DNA of 64,000 bases from Saprospiraceae bacterium (GTDB lineage: Bacteria > Bacteroidota > Bacteroidia > Chitinophagales > Saprospiraceae). The DNA lies in NCBI GenBank assembly GCA_020630955.1, contig JAHDIE010000007.1:62001-126000 (forward strand), given 5' to 3'. Under the pieces are notes generated by a model, which worked only from the letters and a program-made list of their open reading frames with translations, did no database searches and was not told the origin of the DNA. Within the stretch, counting starts at the first letter, position 1; every line of letters begins with the position of its first letter. The translations under genes were made by a program, and so were the position numbers. Shown one piece after another: positions 34,048-43,976 of this stretch.

Positions 34048-34918
34048 TTAATGATCGATTTAAAGTCATGAAATAATAGTCCTCTAACTTTGGTTTTACT
34101 TTGATAAAATTTGAATTATTCTCATTTGAATAAATTCTGTTTATCAAGATATTATCCTCATTATACTTTTCACTCAATGCAGTGAACGAGATATTTTTGT
34201 CTGATAGTTGTTTAATTGAAAAGCTAGTTTCCCATATTTTTCCTTTTAGCTCATTAATTGCTTGTATAGGTTTTTTTTGATTTAACAGTGTTCCTTTGTT
34301 GATGATGGCCATATCGTTACAAAGTTCTCGGATGTCTTCAACCAGATGTGTTGAAAAAATTACAATATTATCTGTACTAAGACTTCTGAGCACATTTAAA
34401 AACCTAATTCTTTCTGCTGGGTCAAGTCCTGCTGTTGGTTCATCTACAATGATTAACTTTGGATTATTGAGTAATAATTGAGCAATACCAAATCGTTGTT
34501 TCATTCCGCCGGAATAAGTACTAACACTTTGTTTTCTAGCATCAACCAAGTTGGTAGTTTCAAGCACTTGTCCTATTATCAGGTTCCGATCTTTCTTTGA
34601 GTAAATGCCTTTTAGAATAGCAAAATAATTTAAAAGAGATTGCGCAGATTCTTTCTGATAGACGCCAAATTCTTGAGGTAGATAGCCTAATGTCCTTCTG
34701 TATGAGTGTCTATTTTTAAAAATATCTTGCCCATTAAACAAAATATTACCCTGTGTAGGATGTTGTAAAGTTGCAAGGGTTCGCATGAGAGAAGATTTTC
34801 CGGCACCATTTGGGCCAAGAAGCCCAAACATTCCTGCATTGACATCAAGGCTAATGTCATTCAAGGCTTTGACTTTGTTTGAATAGATTTTGCTGATATT
34901 TTGAATCGATAAATGCAT
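34040..34918 (-). CDS. ABC transporter ATP-binding protein
   Basis: A 292-residue ABC-2-type ATPase. Walker A GPNGAGKSS (35-43), Q-loop PQEFGVYQ, signature YSGGMKQR (about 139-146) and Walker B LIIVDEPT (about 156-163) followed by the STH switch are all present, so it should be active. The last 80 residues are a family-specific tail. It drives the permease/peptidase fusion encoded immediately downstream (8-bp overlap). The two genes form a minimal exporter operon. Confidence 0.93.
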   Translation of the reverse strand: MHLSIQNISKIYSNKVKALNDISLDVNAGMFGLLGPNGAGKSSLMRTLATLQHPTQGNILFNGQDIFKNRHSYRRTLGYLPQEFGVYQKESAQSLLNYFAILKGIYSKKDRNLIIGQVLETTNLVDARKQSVSTYSGGMKQRFGIAQLLLNNPKLIIVDEPTAGLDPAERIRFLNVLRSLSTDNIVIFSTHLVEDIRELCNDMAIINKGTLLNQKKPIQAINELKGKIWETSFSIKQLSDKNISFTALSEKYNEDNILINRIYSNENNSNFIKVKPKLEDYYFMTLNRSLNV

Positions 34919-35059
34919 AAGAAGTAATTATTTGATTCAAAACTAGGAAGCTATTATCCCTATGTCCAATTTTGTAACTTCAAAGATGGTTCATAGGATT
35001 CCATGGAACTTCTTTAGATTCCCAAAGGATGATTTGGGACACTGGAACCCCTATGGATA

Positions 35060-35896
35060 TTAAGGTTTATTCAATTTTTTCAAATATTCGGATGGAGAGC
35101 ACCCAACCGAGGATTTAAAGGCTCTGTAGAAGCTACTTTTAGATGGAAATCCACAATTTAAGGCAACACCAACAATTGAAAGTCCATTATTTTCAGATTT
35201 TCTAATTTCAGTTTTGAATTTTTCAACGCGAAACTGATTTACCCATTCATAGAAGTTGGAGCCGATATGTTGATTGATAAGGTAGGAAACTTTCTTTTCT
35301 GTACTATCTATGGATTCTGCTAGTTCTCTTAAGGATAAATCCTGATTTAGATAGAGTTGTTTTTCATTCATAGCGAGTAGAAGCTTTTGTTTCAATTTGT
35401 CAGCTTCAGCGGTATTGAGAATGTTGTTGTTCTCATATGGATTTTTGGTTGCTTTATAAATAATTGCAGGTTTGGCTTTCTTAATAAGATGGTCTCTTGT
35501 GAGTTTATAAATAAAAGAAAGATTAAGGGCAAGGAAAAAGACATTTGGAGAACCGAAAATAAAGCTATCTCTGCTAAATAGAGATTTTTGAAAAGTTAGC
35601 GATTCATCTAAAAATAGATATAGGACAATGCGAAAAAGTTCAGGAATGATAAAAAGAAATGAAGCTAAAAGAGCATATTTTTTCCAAGTTGCTATCGAGA
35701 AATATTTTGGAATCAGGACTAAGGCATTGATATATATAAAAACAGGGAAGATAAGTACAGACAACGGGGCAGGTTGCTTTGGTCTTATACTAGGATCTAA
35801 CCAATTGGCTGACCAGTCGACATTTACTGCAGAAAAAATGAATATCCAAAAAAGGATATGAATGAATATCTCTAATTTATTCTTTAATATTGGCAC
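35060..35896 (-). CDS. Membrane-anchored AraC family regulator
   Basis: A 278-residue protein. About four hydrophobic segments occupy residues 10-130. The C-terminal 110 residues are an AraC-type DNA-binding domain (LSLRELAESIDSTEKKVSYLIN; LSIVGVALNCGFPSKSSFYRAFKSSVGCSPSEYLKK). It is divergent from the beta-glucan operon at 36092 with 195 bp between starts. It is the best candidate regulator of that operon, though the ABC exporter downstream on its own strand could also be a target. Confidence 0.84.
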   Translation of the reverse strand: MPILKNKLEIFIHILFWIFIFSAVNVDWSANWLDPSIRPKQPAPLSVLIFPVFIYINALVLIPKYFSIATWKKYALLASFLFIIPELFRIVLYLFLDESLTFQKSLFSRDSFIFGSPNVFFLALNLSFIYKLTRDHLIKKAKPAIIYKATKNPYENNNILNTAEADKLKQKLLLAMNEKQLYLNQDLSLRELAESIDSTEKKVSYLINQHIGSNFYEWVNQFRVEKFKTEIRKSENNGLSIVGVALNCGFPSKSSFYRAFKSSVGCSPSEYLKKLNKP

Positions 35897-36091
35897 TGAG
35901 GTATTTTATGACTATCAAACGCGAAAATAGAATTTATTTAATTTAAAGCTTTAAGAGTTGAGAAAATTAGCGCAACTATTCAGTTTCGACGTTTTAATTA
36001 AGAATTGTTGATTTTTCTATTTAATTTGATCGCAATTCGATTTTGTTAATATTCCAATTAAAGAACAAACTTTGGTATAAAGAATCAATCG

Positions 36092-37414
36092 ATGTATAAA
36101 TTCATTTTTGTTTTTTTCTTACATATTATTTCTGAACAACTTATTGCTCAAAATATAAACCAAGTAAAACTTGTTCACAATGAGATTGGTTACTATCTCC
36201 TTATTGATGAAGAAAAATTTATCGTTAATGGAATGAATTGGGATTATGTTCCAATTGGCACCAATACCCTGAATGCTAAATTCTGGGAAAAGTCAGATGA
36301 AGTCATTAGGGCTGGATTAGCCTCTGAAATGTCTCTTTTGAAGGCAATGAATGTAAATGCTATAAGGCAGTATACTGGAGTTCCTCCAAGATGGATTAAA
36401 TACATTTATGAAAATTATGGAATCTATACTATGCTTAATCATTCTTTTGGTCGGTATGGTTTATTGTTGAACGAAGAGTGGGTGGCAACCACTGATTATT
36501 CTCAATTGGATGTGCAGCATCAGCTTCTAAAAGAAATAGAAGAGCTCGTCGCAGAGTATAAAAGTACCCCCGGGTTATTGATGTATTTATTAGGAAATGA
36601 AAATAACTATGGATTATTTTGGTCAGGGTCTGAAACAGAAGACTTTCCCGAACAGCAATATGCACAAGCAGTTGTGGGTGAACAAAGAGCCAGACCGATG
36701 TATGCATTAATGAACAAAGCAAGTCAACTCATCAAAAAATTAGATAAAAACCATCCAGTTGCAATATGCAATGGTGATCTTATGTTTATCGATATCATAG
36801 CTGAAGAATGTAGAGATGTGGATATATTTGGTACTAACTCATATCGAGGAGTTTCTTTTGGTGATATGTTTGAAGTAGTCAGTCAAAAATTGAAAATGCC
36901 TGTCTTGTTGACAGAGTTTGGTTCTGATGCATTTGATGAATTGTGTCAAGAAGAACATCAGTCAAAACAAGCATACTACATGGTTGAAAATTGGAGAGAA
37001 ATTTATGAAAATGTTGCAGGTCTTGGTAAAGCTGAAAATGCTTTGGGAGGATTTACTTTCCAATTTAGTGACGGTTGGTGGAAGTACGGATTTGATGACA
37101 GAGTCAATGAAAGAATACATGATCTCAATGCCTCTTGGTCCAATGGGGGCTATGATTTTGATTATAAAGTAGGTAAGAATAACATGAATGAGGAATGGTT
37201 TGGAATATGTGCTAAAGGTCCCAGTGAGGCAAATGGCTTGTACCAGCTGTATCCAAGAGCGGCTTATTTTGCGCTCAAAATTGCGCATGAATTAAATCCT
37301 TATTCTCAGAATATTACTGTTGCTTCAATCAAAGATCACTTCGGAAGAATTCAAATCTATGAGGCTTTATTAAAGTCTGAAAAGTTTAGGAACCAATTGG
37401 TAGTAGAAAAGTAA
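36092..37414 (+). CDS. Secreted clan GH-A glycosidase (GH2 catalytic-domain-like), probable beta-glucanase
   Basis: A 440-residue exported enzyme with a signal peptide (about 1-20, ending LIAQ). It has a TIM-barrel glycosidase layout: FIVNGMNWDYVP, ALLKAMNVNAIRQYTGVPP-like strand, acid/base Glu170 in LGNENNYG and nucleophile Glu275 in LLTEFGSD. The sandwich domains of true GH2 enzymes are absent. Clan GH-A is clear, the exact family is not (GH2-C, GH158 or an unclassified relative). First gene of the beta-glucan operon, followed by a phosphorylase-like gene after 134 bp. Confidence 0.7.
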   Translation: MYKFIFVFFLHIISEQLIAQNINQVKLVHNEIGYYLLIDEEKFIVNGMNWDYVPIGTNTLNAKFWEKSDEVIRAGLASEMSLLKAMNVNAIRQYTGVPPRWIKYIYENYGIYTMLNHSFGRYGLLLNEEWVATTDYSQLDVQHQLLKEIEELVAEYKSTPGLLMYLLGNENNYGLFWSGSETEDFPEQQYAQAVVGEQRARPMYALMNKASQLIKKLDKNHPVAICNGDLMFIDIIAEECRDVDIFGTNSYRGVSFGDMFEVVSQKLKMPVLLTEFGSDAFDELCQEEHQSKQAYYMVENWREIYENVAGLGKAENALGGFTFQFSDGWWKYGFDDRVNERIHDLNASWSNGGYDFDYKVGKNNMNEEWFGICAKGPSEANGLYQLYPRAAYFALKIAHELNPYSQNITVASIKDHFGRIQIYEALLKSEKFRNQLVVEK

Positions 37415-37548
37415 TGGGATTTGCTCTAGAAATGGCCCATTTTCTGTTTGATTAAAGATTATTATACCTAATGTTTTAAAGGAAACGACAGGCGATTATT
37501 ATATTCGCAAATTGTTCGATTAAATAAACTTATTAAAGGAATTAAAGC

Positions 37549-40500
37549 ATGGAAGATTGTGCTGTTGAAAAAGCAATAAATTTTACTGATTCGGTGGATA
37601 TTGAAGATATAGTTATAGCAGGAGAACGCTTTTTTAAGATTAGAAATAATGATAAGATGCGTCCGTTTTTTATGAGCATCGTTAGTGGAGATAATCATTG
37701 GATGTTTATATCAAGTAATGGAGGGTTAACGGCGGGAAGAAGAAATGCTGAATATGCTCTTTTTCCGTATTACACCGATGATAAAATTACGGAGTCCACT
37801 GAAGTCACTGGCTCTAAAACTATCTTACACGTTTCTTCCAAGGAGGAGACTTTTCTTTGGGAACCATTGTCCATTCGTCAAGAAGGAATATATTCGATAA
37901 GTCGCAACCTTTATAAAAATGAATATGGAAATAAGGTCATATTTGAAGAAATAAATCATGATCTTAAATTATGTTTTAGATACCAATGGAGTTCAAGTAA
38001 TAAGTTTGGCTTTGTGCGGAGCTCCTCTTTAATTAATCAGTCAAAAGGCGAATTGAAAATTAAGATTTTGGATGGTATTCAAAATATTTTGCCTGCAAAG
38101 GTGGAACCAGATTTACAAAATGCGGCAAGCAATTTAGTGGATGCTTATAAGAGAAATGAGTTGGTGGTATCTGCCGGTTTAGGGATATATGCTTTAAGTG
38201 CCACGATTGTAGATAGGGCTGAACCTAGTGAAGCCTTGAAGGCAAATGTGGTTTGGAGTTTGGGAATGTCCGATCCTAAACATCTGGTTTCATCTCTTCA
38301 ATTAAATGAGTTTAGGAAAGGAGGAGAAATTGATCTAGAATATGATGTAAAAGCTGAAAAAGGAGCTTACTTTTTGGTCGATAATTTTTCTTTATACCCC
38401 GATGAAACCAAAGGTTGGTTGATTGTTGCTGATGTTAATAAGAATCATAGTGATATTGTCTCTATTATTAAAAGTATAAATGAAAAAGATGATTTATATG
38501 ATCAGGTAATTAGGGATGTTGAGGTTGGAACCGAAAAACTGATCAAAAGAGTAGCTACTTCAGATGGATTGCAATGTACTAATGATTCAAAAAAGGATTC
38601 ACGACATTTTTCCAATACTCTTTTTAATATTATGAGAGGAGGAGTTTTTCCTTTTCATTATGACATTTTACGCAAGGATTTTGTAGAATATTTAGAGAAG
38701 GCAAATTCTGAAGTTTATAAGAATTCTAAAAACATACTTGATTCTCTTTCTGATAAATTTTCACTACAGGAATTGAAATCTTTGGTTCAACAATCCACTG
38801 ATAAAGATCTTAAAAGATTGGCTTTGGAATACTTGCCATTGACTTTCAGCAGAAGGCATGGTGATCCGAGCCGACCTTGGAATAAGTTTGATATCAATAC
38901 ACAAAATGAAAATGATGGATCAATCAAATTTTATTACGAAGGCAATTGGCGAGATATATTTCAGAATTGGGAATCATTAGGATTATCTTATCCTGCTTAT
39001 GTGGAAAGCATGATGCATAAATTTTTTAATGCAACCACTTTTGAAGGTTACAACCCTTATCGTGTTACAAAAGATGGCTTTGATTGGGAAGTTGTTGAAC
39101 CAGATAATCCTTGGTCTTACATTGGGTATTGGGGAGATCATCAAATTATATATCTGCTAAAGTTTTTGGAGTTTCTGAATGAATATGATTCATCAATATT
39201 AGAATCATATTATGATCAAGAACTTTTTGTATTTGCCAATGTGCCATATAAAATAAAGAGCTACCAGGATATATTTAAAAACCCTAAAGAGACCATTGAT
39301 TTTGATTTTGAGTTAGATCAAAAAATTAGAAATCATCGAAGTAAAATTGGAGCAGATGGTGCTCTTTTGTATGATGCCAATGATAATTTACATCGTGCCA
39401 ACCTGATTGAGAAAATGATGGTTACACTCTTGTGTAAATTATCAAATCTCATTCCTGATGCTGGTATTTGGTTGAATACCCAACGTCCTGAGTGGAATGA
39501 TGCCAATAATGCCTTAGTTGGGAATGGAGTATCCATGGTTACCGTTTACTACCTAAGACGATTTATTTCGTTCTTCGATAAAATTATTTCTAATCATGGC
39601 ACCCAATTGGTGAAAATATCATCAGAATTACTTTTGATGTTTGATAAGTTAGAAGATATTTTCCAAAATTATGCCGAAGCATCCTACGAAAGCGGGATGA
39701 GTAATGAGGAACGTAAATCTTTTATGGATAAGGCAGGAGAAGCTGCATTTGTATACAGGGATGGTGTCTATAAAAATTCATTTTCTGGAAATAAGGGCAG
39801 CCTAGAACTTAGCCGTTTATCTCAGTTTTTAACTGATGCTAATAAATGTATTGAAAAAACAATAAAATCTAATAAAAGAGAAGATGGTTTGTATCATGCC
39901 TACAATCTCATACAATCAGATAAATCAGGTGGTGTTGTCGTTGGCTTTCTTGACGAAATGTTAGAAGGGCAAGTTGCTTTGTTAAGCTCGGGATTCTTAA
40001 ATGGAAAAGAAGTTTTGGATGTTTTGTCGAACATGAAATCAAGTAAGCTATTTAGAGAAGATCAATACAGTTATATTCTTTATCCAAATAAGAATTTGCC
40101 AAAATTTCTTGAGAAAAATAATATCTCAAGCTTAGAAGTGCAGACCTCAAAATTATTATCTCAATTGATCCTAGATAAAAATTTTGAAATTGTTGAAAAG
40201 GATCATAATGGTGATGTTCATTTTAATGGCAACTTTAGAAATGCAATTGATCTAGAATCGGCTTTGATTGGGTTGAAGGATTCTACTTATGCAGAATTAG
40301 TAGAAAGAGAAATGAAAAGTATTTTACAACTTTTTGAGAAAGTATTCCAACATAAGAAATTTACTGGGAGATCAGGTACATTCTATGGATATGAAGGTTT
40401 AGGATCTATATATTGGCACATGGTATCTAAACTTTTGCTATCAGTTCAGGAATGTTTATTGGATGCGATTGCTTCTGGAGAAGACAAAATGGTTATTGGT

Positions 40501-41010
40501 GGATTATTGGATCACTTTTATGAAATCAATGCGGGCATTGGTGTCCACAAACCACCCACCTTATATGGGGCTTTCCCAACAGATCCTTATTCGCACACCC
40601 CTGGAGGAAAGGGTGCACAACAACCTGGAATGACAGGTCAAGTCAAAGAAGATATATTAAGTAGATTCGGAGAATTAGGAGTTTCTCTAAAAAATGGAAG
40701 TTTGGTTTTTAATCCTTGCTTACTCAGAAAAGAAGAGTTTTTAAAAGAGGCTAAAAAGTTTGAATATTGGAAGATTAATGGAGAAAAAGAGCTTATAAGC
40801 CTTTCTGAAGAATCTTTGGCTTTTACAGTTTGCCAGGTTCCAGTTGTTTATCAAATTGGAGATAGAAATTCTATTTCCATTATTACGGATGACAACACAG
40901 TACAATTAGAGGGATTGATCTTGGATCACGCAAGCAGTCAAAGTATCTTTAATAGGGAAGACAAAATTAAATATTTGAAACTCAGCATACTTTCTTCAAT
41001 TCTGAAATGA
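37549..41010 (+). CDS. Giant glycoside phosphorylase, GH149/GH94-like (probable beta-1,3-oligoglucan phosphorylase)
   Basis: A 1153-residue protein without signal peptide, so cytoplasmic. The N-terminal third is a beta-sandwich (GGLTAGRRNAEYALFPYYTDDKI). The middle is an alpha/alpha-barrel with YEGNWRDIFQNWE (about 461), GYWGDHQ (526-532; Asp530 a candidate general acid), EWNDANNALVGNG (648-660) and a C-terminal sandwich. This matches inverting phosphorylases such as GH149 and GH94, which split oligoglucans with phosphate. The assignment to beta-1,3 rests on the adjacent GH17. It is followed by that gene after 10 bp. Confidence 0.62.
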   Translation: MEDCAVEKAINFTDSVDIEDIVIAGERFFKIRNNDKMRPFFMSIVSGDNHWMFISSNGGLTAGRRNAEYALFPYYTDDKITESTEVTGSKTILHVSSKEETFLWEPLSIRQEGIYSISRNLYKNEYGNKVIFEEINHDLKLCFRYQWSSSNKFGFVRSSSLINQSKGELKIKILDGIQNILPAKVEPDLQNAASNLVDAYKRNELVVSAGLGIYALSATIVDRAEPSEALKANVVWSLGMSDPKHLVSSLQLNEFRKGGEIDLEYDVKAEKGAYFLVDNFSLYPDETKGWLIVADVNKNHSDIVSIIKSINEKDDLYDQVIRDVEVGTEKLIKRVATSDGLQCTNDSKKDSRHFSNTLFNIMRGGVFPFHYDILRKDFVEYLEKANSEVYKNSKNILDSLSDKFSLQELKSLVQQSTDKDLKRLALEYLPLTFSRRHGDPSRPWNKFDINTQNENDGSIKFYYEGNWRDIFQNWESLGLSYPAYVESMMHKFFNATTFEGYNPYRVTKDGFDWEVVEPDNPWSYIGYWGDHQIIYLLKFLEFLNEYDSSILESYYDQELFVFANVPYKIKSYQDIFKNPKETIDFDFELDQKIRNHRSKIGADGALLYDANDNLHRANLIEKMMVTLLCKLSNLIPDAGIWLNTQRPEWNDANNALVGNGVSMVTVYYLRRFISFFDKIISNHGTQLVKISSELLLMFDKLEDIFQNYAEASYESGMSNEERKSFMDKAGEAAFVYRDGVYKNSFSGNKGSLELSRLSQFLTDANKCIEKTIKSNKREDGLYHAYNLIQSDKSGGVVVGFLDEMLEGQVALLSSGFLNGKEVLDVLSNMKSSKLFREDQYSYILYPNKNLPKFLEKNNISSLEVQTSKLLSQLILDKNFEIVEKDHNGDVHFNGNFRNAIDLESALIGLKDSTYAELVEREMKSILQLFEKVFQHKKFTGRSGTFYGYEGLGSIYWHMVSKLLLSVQECLLDAIASGEDKMVIGGLLDHFYEINAGIGVHKPPTLYGAFPTDPYSHTPGGKGAQQPGMTGQVKEDILSRFGELGVSLKNGSLVFNPCLLRKEEFLKEAKKFEYWKINGEKELISLSEESLAFTVCQVPVVYQIGDRNSISIITDDNTVQLEGLILDHASSQSIFNREDKIKYLKLSILSSILK

Positions 41011-41020
41011 TGATTAGCTT

Positions 41021-42295
41021 ATGGTGAAGAATGTATCAATAGTTGTATTTTTTTGCATAGCATCTTTGTTTATAGCATGCCAAAGCGGAGATGATAACAA
41101 ATCAATATCGCAGACAAAAGATGAAGGGCCAACTGCAAAAGAAATTTTAGGAAATAAAAATTATCAAGCAATTGCATTTGGAGGTTACAGGATGCAGACA
41201 CGAGAAATACAACCCACTATTGCAGAGCTGAAGGAGGATCTTAGAATATTAAATGCACTAGGTATTAAGGTCATTCGAACTTATCAAACGGAATTAGAAC
41301 ATCCAAGAAATGTTTTAAAAGCGATCAAAGCCTTGAAAAGTGAAGACTCAAATTTTGAAATGTACATGATGGTTGGAGCTTGGATAAATTGCGAAAATGC
41401 TTGGTCTTCACAACCAAATCACGATAAAGGTGACTTTGAATATAATAAGGCAGAAATAGATCGAGCTGTGGAAATGGCCAAAACTTATCCTGACATTGTA
41501 AAAATCATATCGGTTGGTAACGAAGCCATGGTGAGGTGGGCGACAAGTTATTATGTTCACCCAAAAGTTATTTTGCATTGGGTGGAATATTTGCAGGACC
41601 TAAAAGGAAAAGGTGAATTGCCTAAAGATTTATGGATTACAAGTTCAGATAATTTTGCTTCTTGGGGCGGGGGAGATTCGACTTATCAAGTGGATGCCTT
41701 AAAGTCTCTGATTAAACAGGTTGATTATATATCGATGCACACTTATCCGATGCATGATACACATTACAACCCTAGCTTTTGGGGTACTCTTGATTTGGAA
41801 TTAAACAAGTCTAAAGAAGAAAAAATTTTAAGTGTTATGCATCGAGCCCTAGACTATGCTAAAAAACAATATGGCAGTACCAAGGATTTTGTTAATAGTG
41901 TAGATCCTGAAAAAGAAATACATATTGGAGAAACAGGTTGGGCAAGTGTGTCGAATGGTTTGTATGGTCCATCTGGTTCAAAAGCGACTGATGAATATAA
42001 ATCAGGTTTGTATTACAAGCTTATGAGGGAATGGACCAATCAAAATGAGATAAGTTGCTTTTACTTTGAAGCATTTGATGAGCCTTGGAAAGATGCCAAT
42101 AACAAAGAAGGATCTGAAAACCATTTTGGTTTGTTTACGGTTGAAGGTAAGGCAAAATATCCAATTTGGGATTTGGTCGATACAGGTGCCTTCAAAGATT
42201 TAACGAGAGGCAATAAGCCAATTGTAAAAACCTTTAATGGTAGTTATCCTGATTTAATGAATGAAGTGCAACTCCCTTCACTATTAAATAAATAA
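41021..42295 (+). CDS. GH17 family beta-1,3-glucanase lipoprotein
   Basis: A 424-residue lipoprotein (lipobox Cys20 in FIAC). It shows the GH17 signatures: acid/base Glu168 in SVGNEAM and nucleophile Glu304 in IGETGWAS, on a TIM barrel with FGGYRMQTREIQPT at the first strand. GH17 enzymes hydrolyse or transfer on beta-1,3-glucans such as laminarin. Outer-membrane anchoring suits cutting polysaccharide or periplasmic oligosaccharides. It lies 10 bp after the phosphorylase gene and 55 bp before the symporter gene. Confidence 0.86.
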   Translation: MVKNVSIVVFFCIASLFIACQSGDDNKSISQTKDEGPTAKEILGNKNYQAIAFGGYRMQTREIQPTIAELKEDLRILNALGIKVIRTYQTELEHPRNVLKAIKALKSEDSNFEMYMMVGAWINCENAWSSQPNHDKGDFEYNKAEIDRAVEMAKTYPDIVKIISVGNEAMVRWATSYYVHPKVILHWVEYLQDLKGKGELPKDLWITSSDNFASWGGGDSTYQVDALKSLIKQVDYISMHTYPMHDTHYNPSFWGTLDLELNKSKEEKILSVMHRALDYAKKQYGSTKDFVNSVDPEKEIHIGETGWASVSNGLYGPSGSKATDEYKSGLYYKLMREWTNQNEISCFYFEAFDEPWKDANNKEGSENHFGLFTVEGKAKYPIWDLVDTGAFKDLTRGNKPIVKTFNGSYPDLMNEVQLPSLLNK

Positions 42296-42350
42296 AGTTC
42301 ACAAGAGAAATAGATAATTAAGTTATCTTAACCAACCAAATTGACCTATC

Positions 42351-43763
42351 ATGAACACAAAATCAGTGAAAGTACCAATGGGGCAAAAAATTGCCTTTGG
42401 AATTGGAATGTTTGCAAATCAAATGTTTCCTGCAATTTTAGGAATTTTTATGGTGGTTTTGGTTCAAGATTTAGGATTCCCAGGTTGGATGTGGGGGCTG
42501 ATATTTTTTGCTCCCAGAATTTTTGATTCTATTACTGATCCAATTATGGGTTTCATTTCTGACAATACCAAATCTAAGTGGGGTAGGAGACGGCAATATG
42601 TTTTCATCGGAGGATTGATTATGGGAGTATCCTACATATTCATGTGGCAATTGTTCAAAGAAAATTCTTTGGAATATAATTTTTGGTATTTCTTACTTTG
42701 GTCATTGGTGTTTTATTTTGGTTTGACAATTTTTAGTGTGCCATATGTTGCCATGGGTTATGAAATGACTGAAGATTTTCATGAGCGTACCAACATCATG
42801 GCAATTGCTCAATGGATAGGTCAGTGGGCTTGGGTAATTGCACCATGGTTCTGGGTAATTATGTATGACCCTCAATGGTTTCCTTCTGCAGATGTTGCGG
42901 CTAGAAAATTGGCAATTTGGGTGGCAATACCATGTGCAATCTGCGCCATTGTTCCTGCAATCTTTATTAACAGTGAATCAACTTTAGAAAAAGATTATGC
43001 GCCGTTAAATTTGGCTAATATTGGTAACAGTATAAAAGGTATTATTGATGGATTCATTGAATCCTTTAAAATTCAGTCTTTTAGAAAATTATGTTTGGCT
43101 ACTTTTCTAATCTTCAATTCATTCAACACCGTGGCTTCCTTAACTTTTTTTGTAATAGTTTATAAATTATTCAATGGGGACGCTGCGGCAACTGGTGTTT
43201 GGGTTACTCTATTTGGTTGTTTAGGTGCTTTAGGTACTACCTTCATTGTAATACCTGCTGTAACTAAAATGTCAAAAGTATGGGGTAAGAAGAAAGCATT
43301 TATGGTCGCACAAGGAATTTCTCTGATTGGGTATAGCATGTTGTACTTCCTGTTTGTACCTGGGAAACCTTGGATGTATATCTTTGCACTTCCTTTCTTT
43401 TCATTTGGAATCGGCAGTCTGTTTACTATTATGATGTCTATGACAGCTGATGTGATAGATATAGATGAGCTTAATACTGGTCTTCGGAGAGAAGGAATAT
43501 TTGGTGCCATTTATTGGTGGATGGTAAAATTTGGTTATGGCATTGCTGGAGGACTTAGTGGATTAATCATTGCTTATGTAGGATTTAATCCAGAACTTGC
43601 TACTACTGATCAACAATCGGCAGTCGATGGATTACATGCCATTTTCTGTTTCTTTCCAATGATCGGGACCATCATAGCCATGTTGGTAATGCGTAATTAT
43701 GATATCTCAGAAGAAAGAGCTAATGAAATTCGAGCAGCAATAGATCGAAAGAATGCATCCTAG
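42351..43763 (+). CDS. GPH-family (MFS) glycoside-cation symporter
   Basis: A 470-residue inner-membrane transporter with about twelve hydrophobic helices. The loop after helix 2 (FDSITDPIMGFISDNTKSKWGRRRQYVFIGG) is the glycoside-pentoside-hexuronide:cation symporter signature. It should import a glucoside or oligosaccharide together with Na+ or H+. As the last gene of the GH-A / phosphorylase / GH17 operon, it probably brings beta-gluco-oligosaccharides to the cytoplasmic phosphorylase. No hairpin terminator was found downstream. Confidence 0.87.
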   Translation: MNTKSVKVPMGQKIAFGIGMFANQMFPAILGIFMVVLVQDLGFPGWMWGLIFFAPRIFDSITDPIMGFISDNTKSKWGRRRQYVFIGGLIMGVSYIFMWQLFKENSLEYNFWYFLLWSLVFYFGLTIFSVPYVAMGYEMTEDFHERTNIMAIAQWIGQWAWVIAPWFWVIMYDPQWFPSADVAARKLAIWVAIPCAICAIVPAIFINSESTLEKDYAPLNLANIGNSIKGIIDGFIESFKIQSFRKLCLATFLIFNSFNTVASLTFFVIVYKLFNGDAAATGVWVTLFGCLGALGTTFIVIPAVTKMSKVWGKKKAFMVAQGISLIGYSMLYFLFVPGKPWMYIFALPFFSFGIGSLFTIMMSMTADVIDIDELNTGLRREGIFGAIYWWMVKFGYGIAGGLSGLIIAYVGFNPELATTDQQSAVDGLHAIFCFFPMIGTIIAMLVMRNYDISEERANEIRAAIDRKNAS

Positions 43764-43976
43764 CATTTTTTTTCTTTCTTTTGGTTCTTACGTTTTTCTT
43801 CTTTACTATTTATTTAAAAACAATAAAAGTTCCTAAAACAAGTGGACCAAATGGAACTTTGAGTAGAAAAGTTATTTTTTGTAATTTTTAGGTGAGAGAA
43901 AGTTTGCTGATTTTTCAACATATTTTATTTGTTTTTTTGGAGCTTTAAGCAAATGTCAATTGTAACTGTTTCAACT

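Noticed and set aside
36435-36722. 95-codon antisense frame in the GH-A gene
   Set aside because: It is fully contained in a well-supported gene and has no homology-like features.
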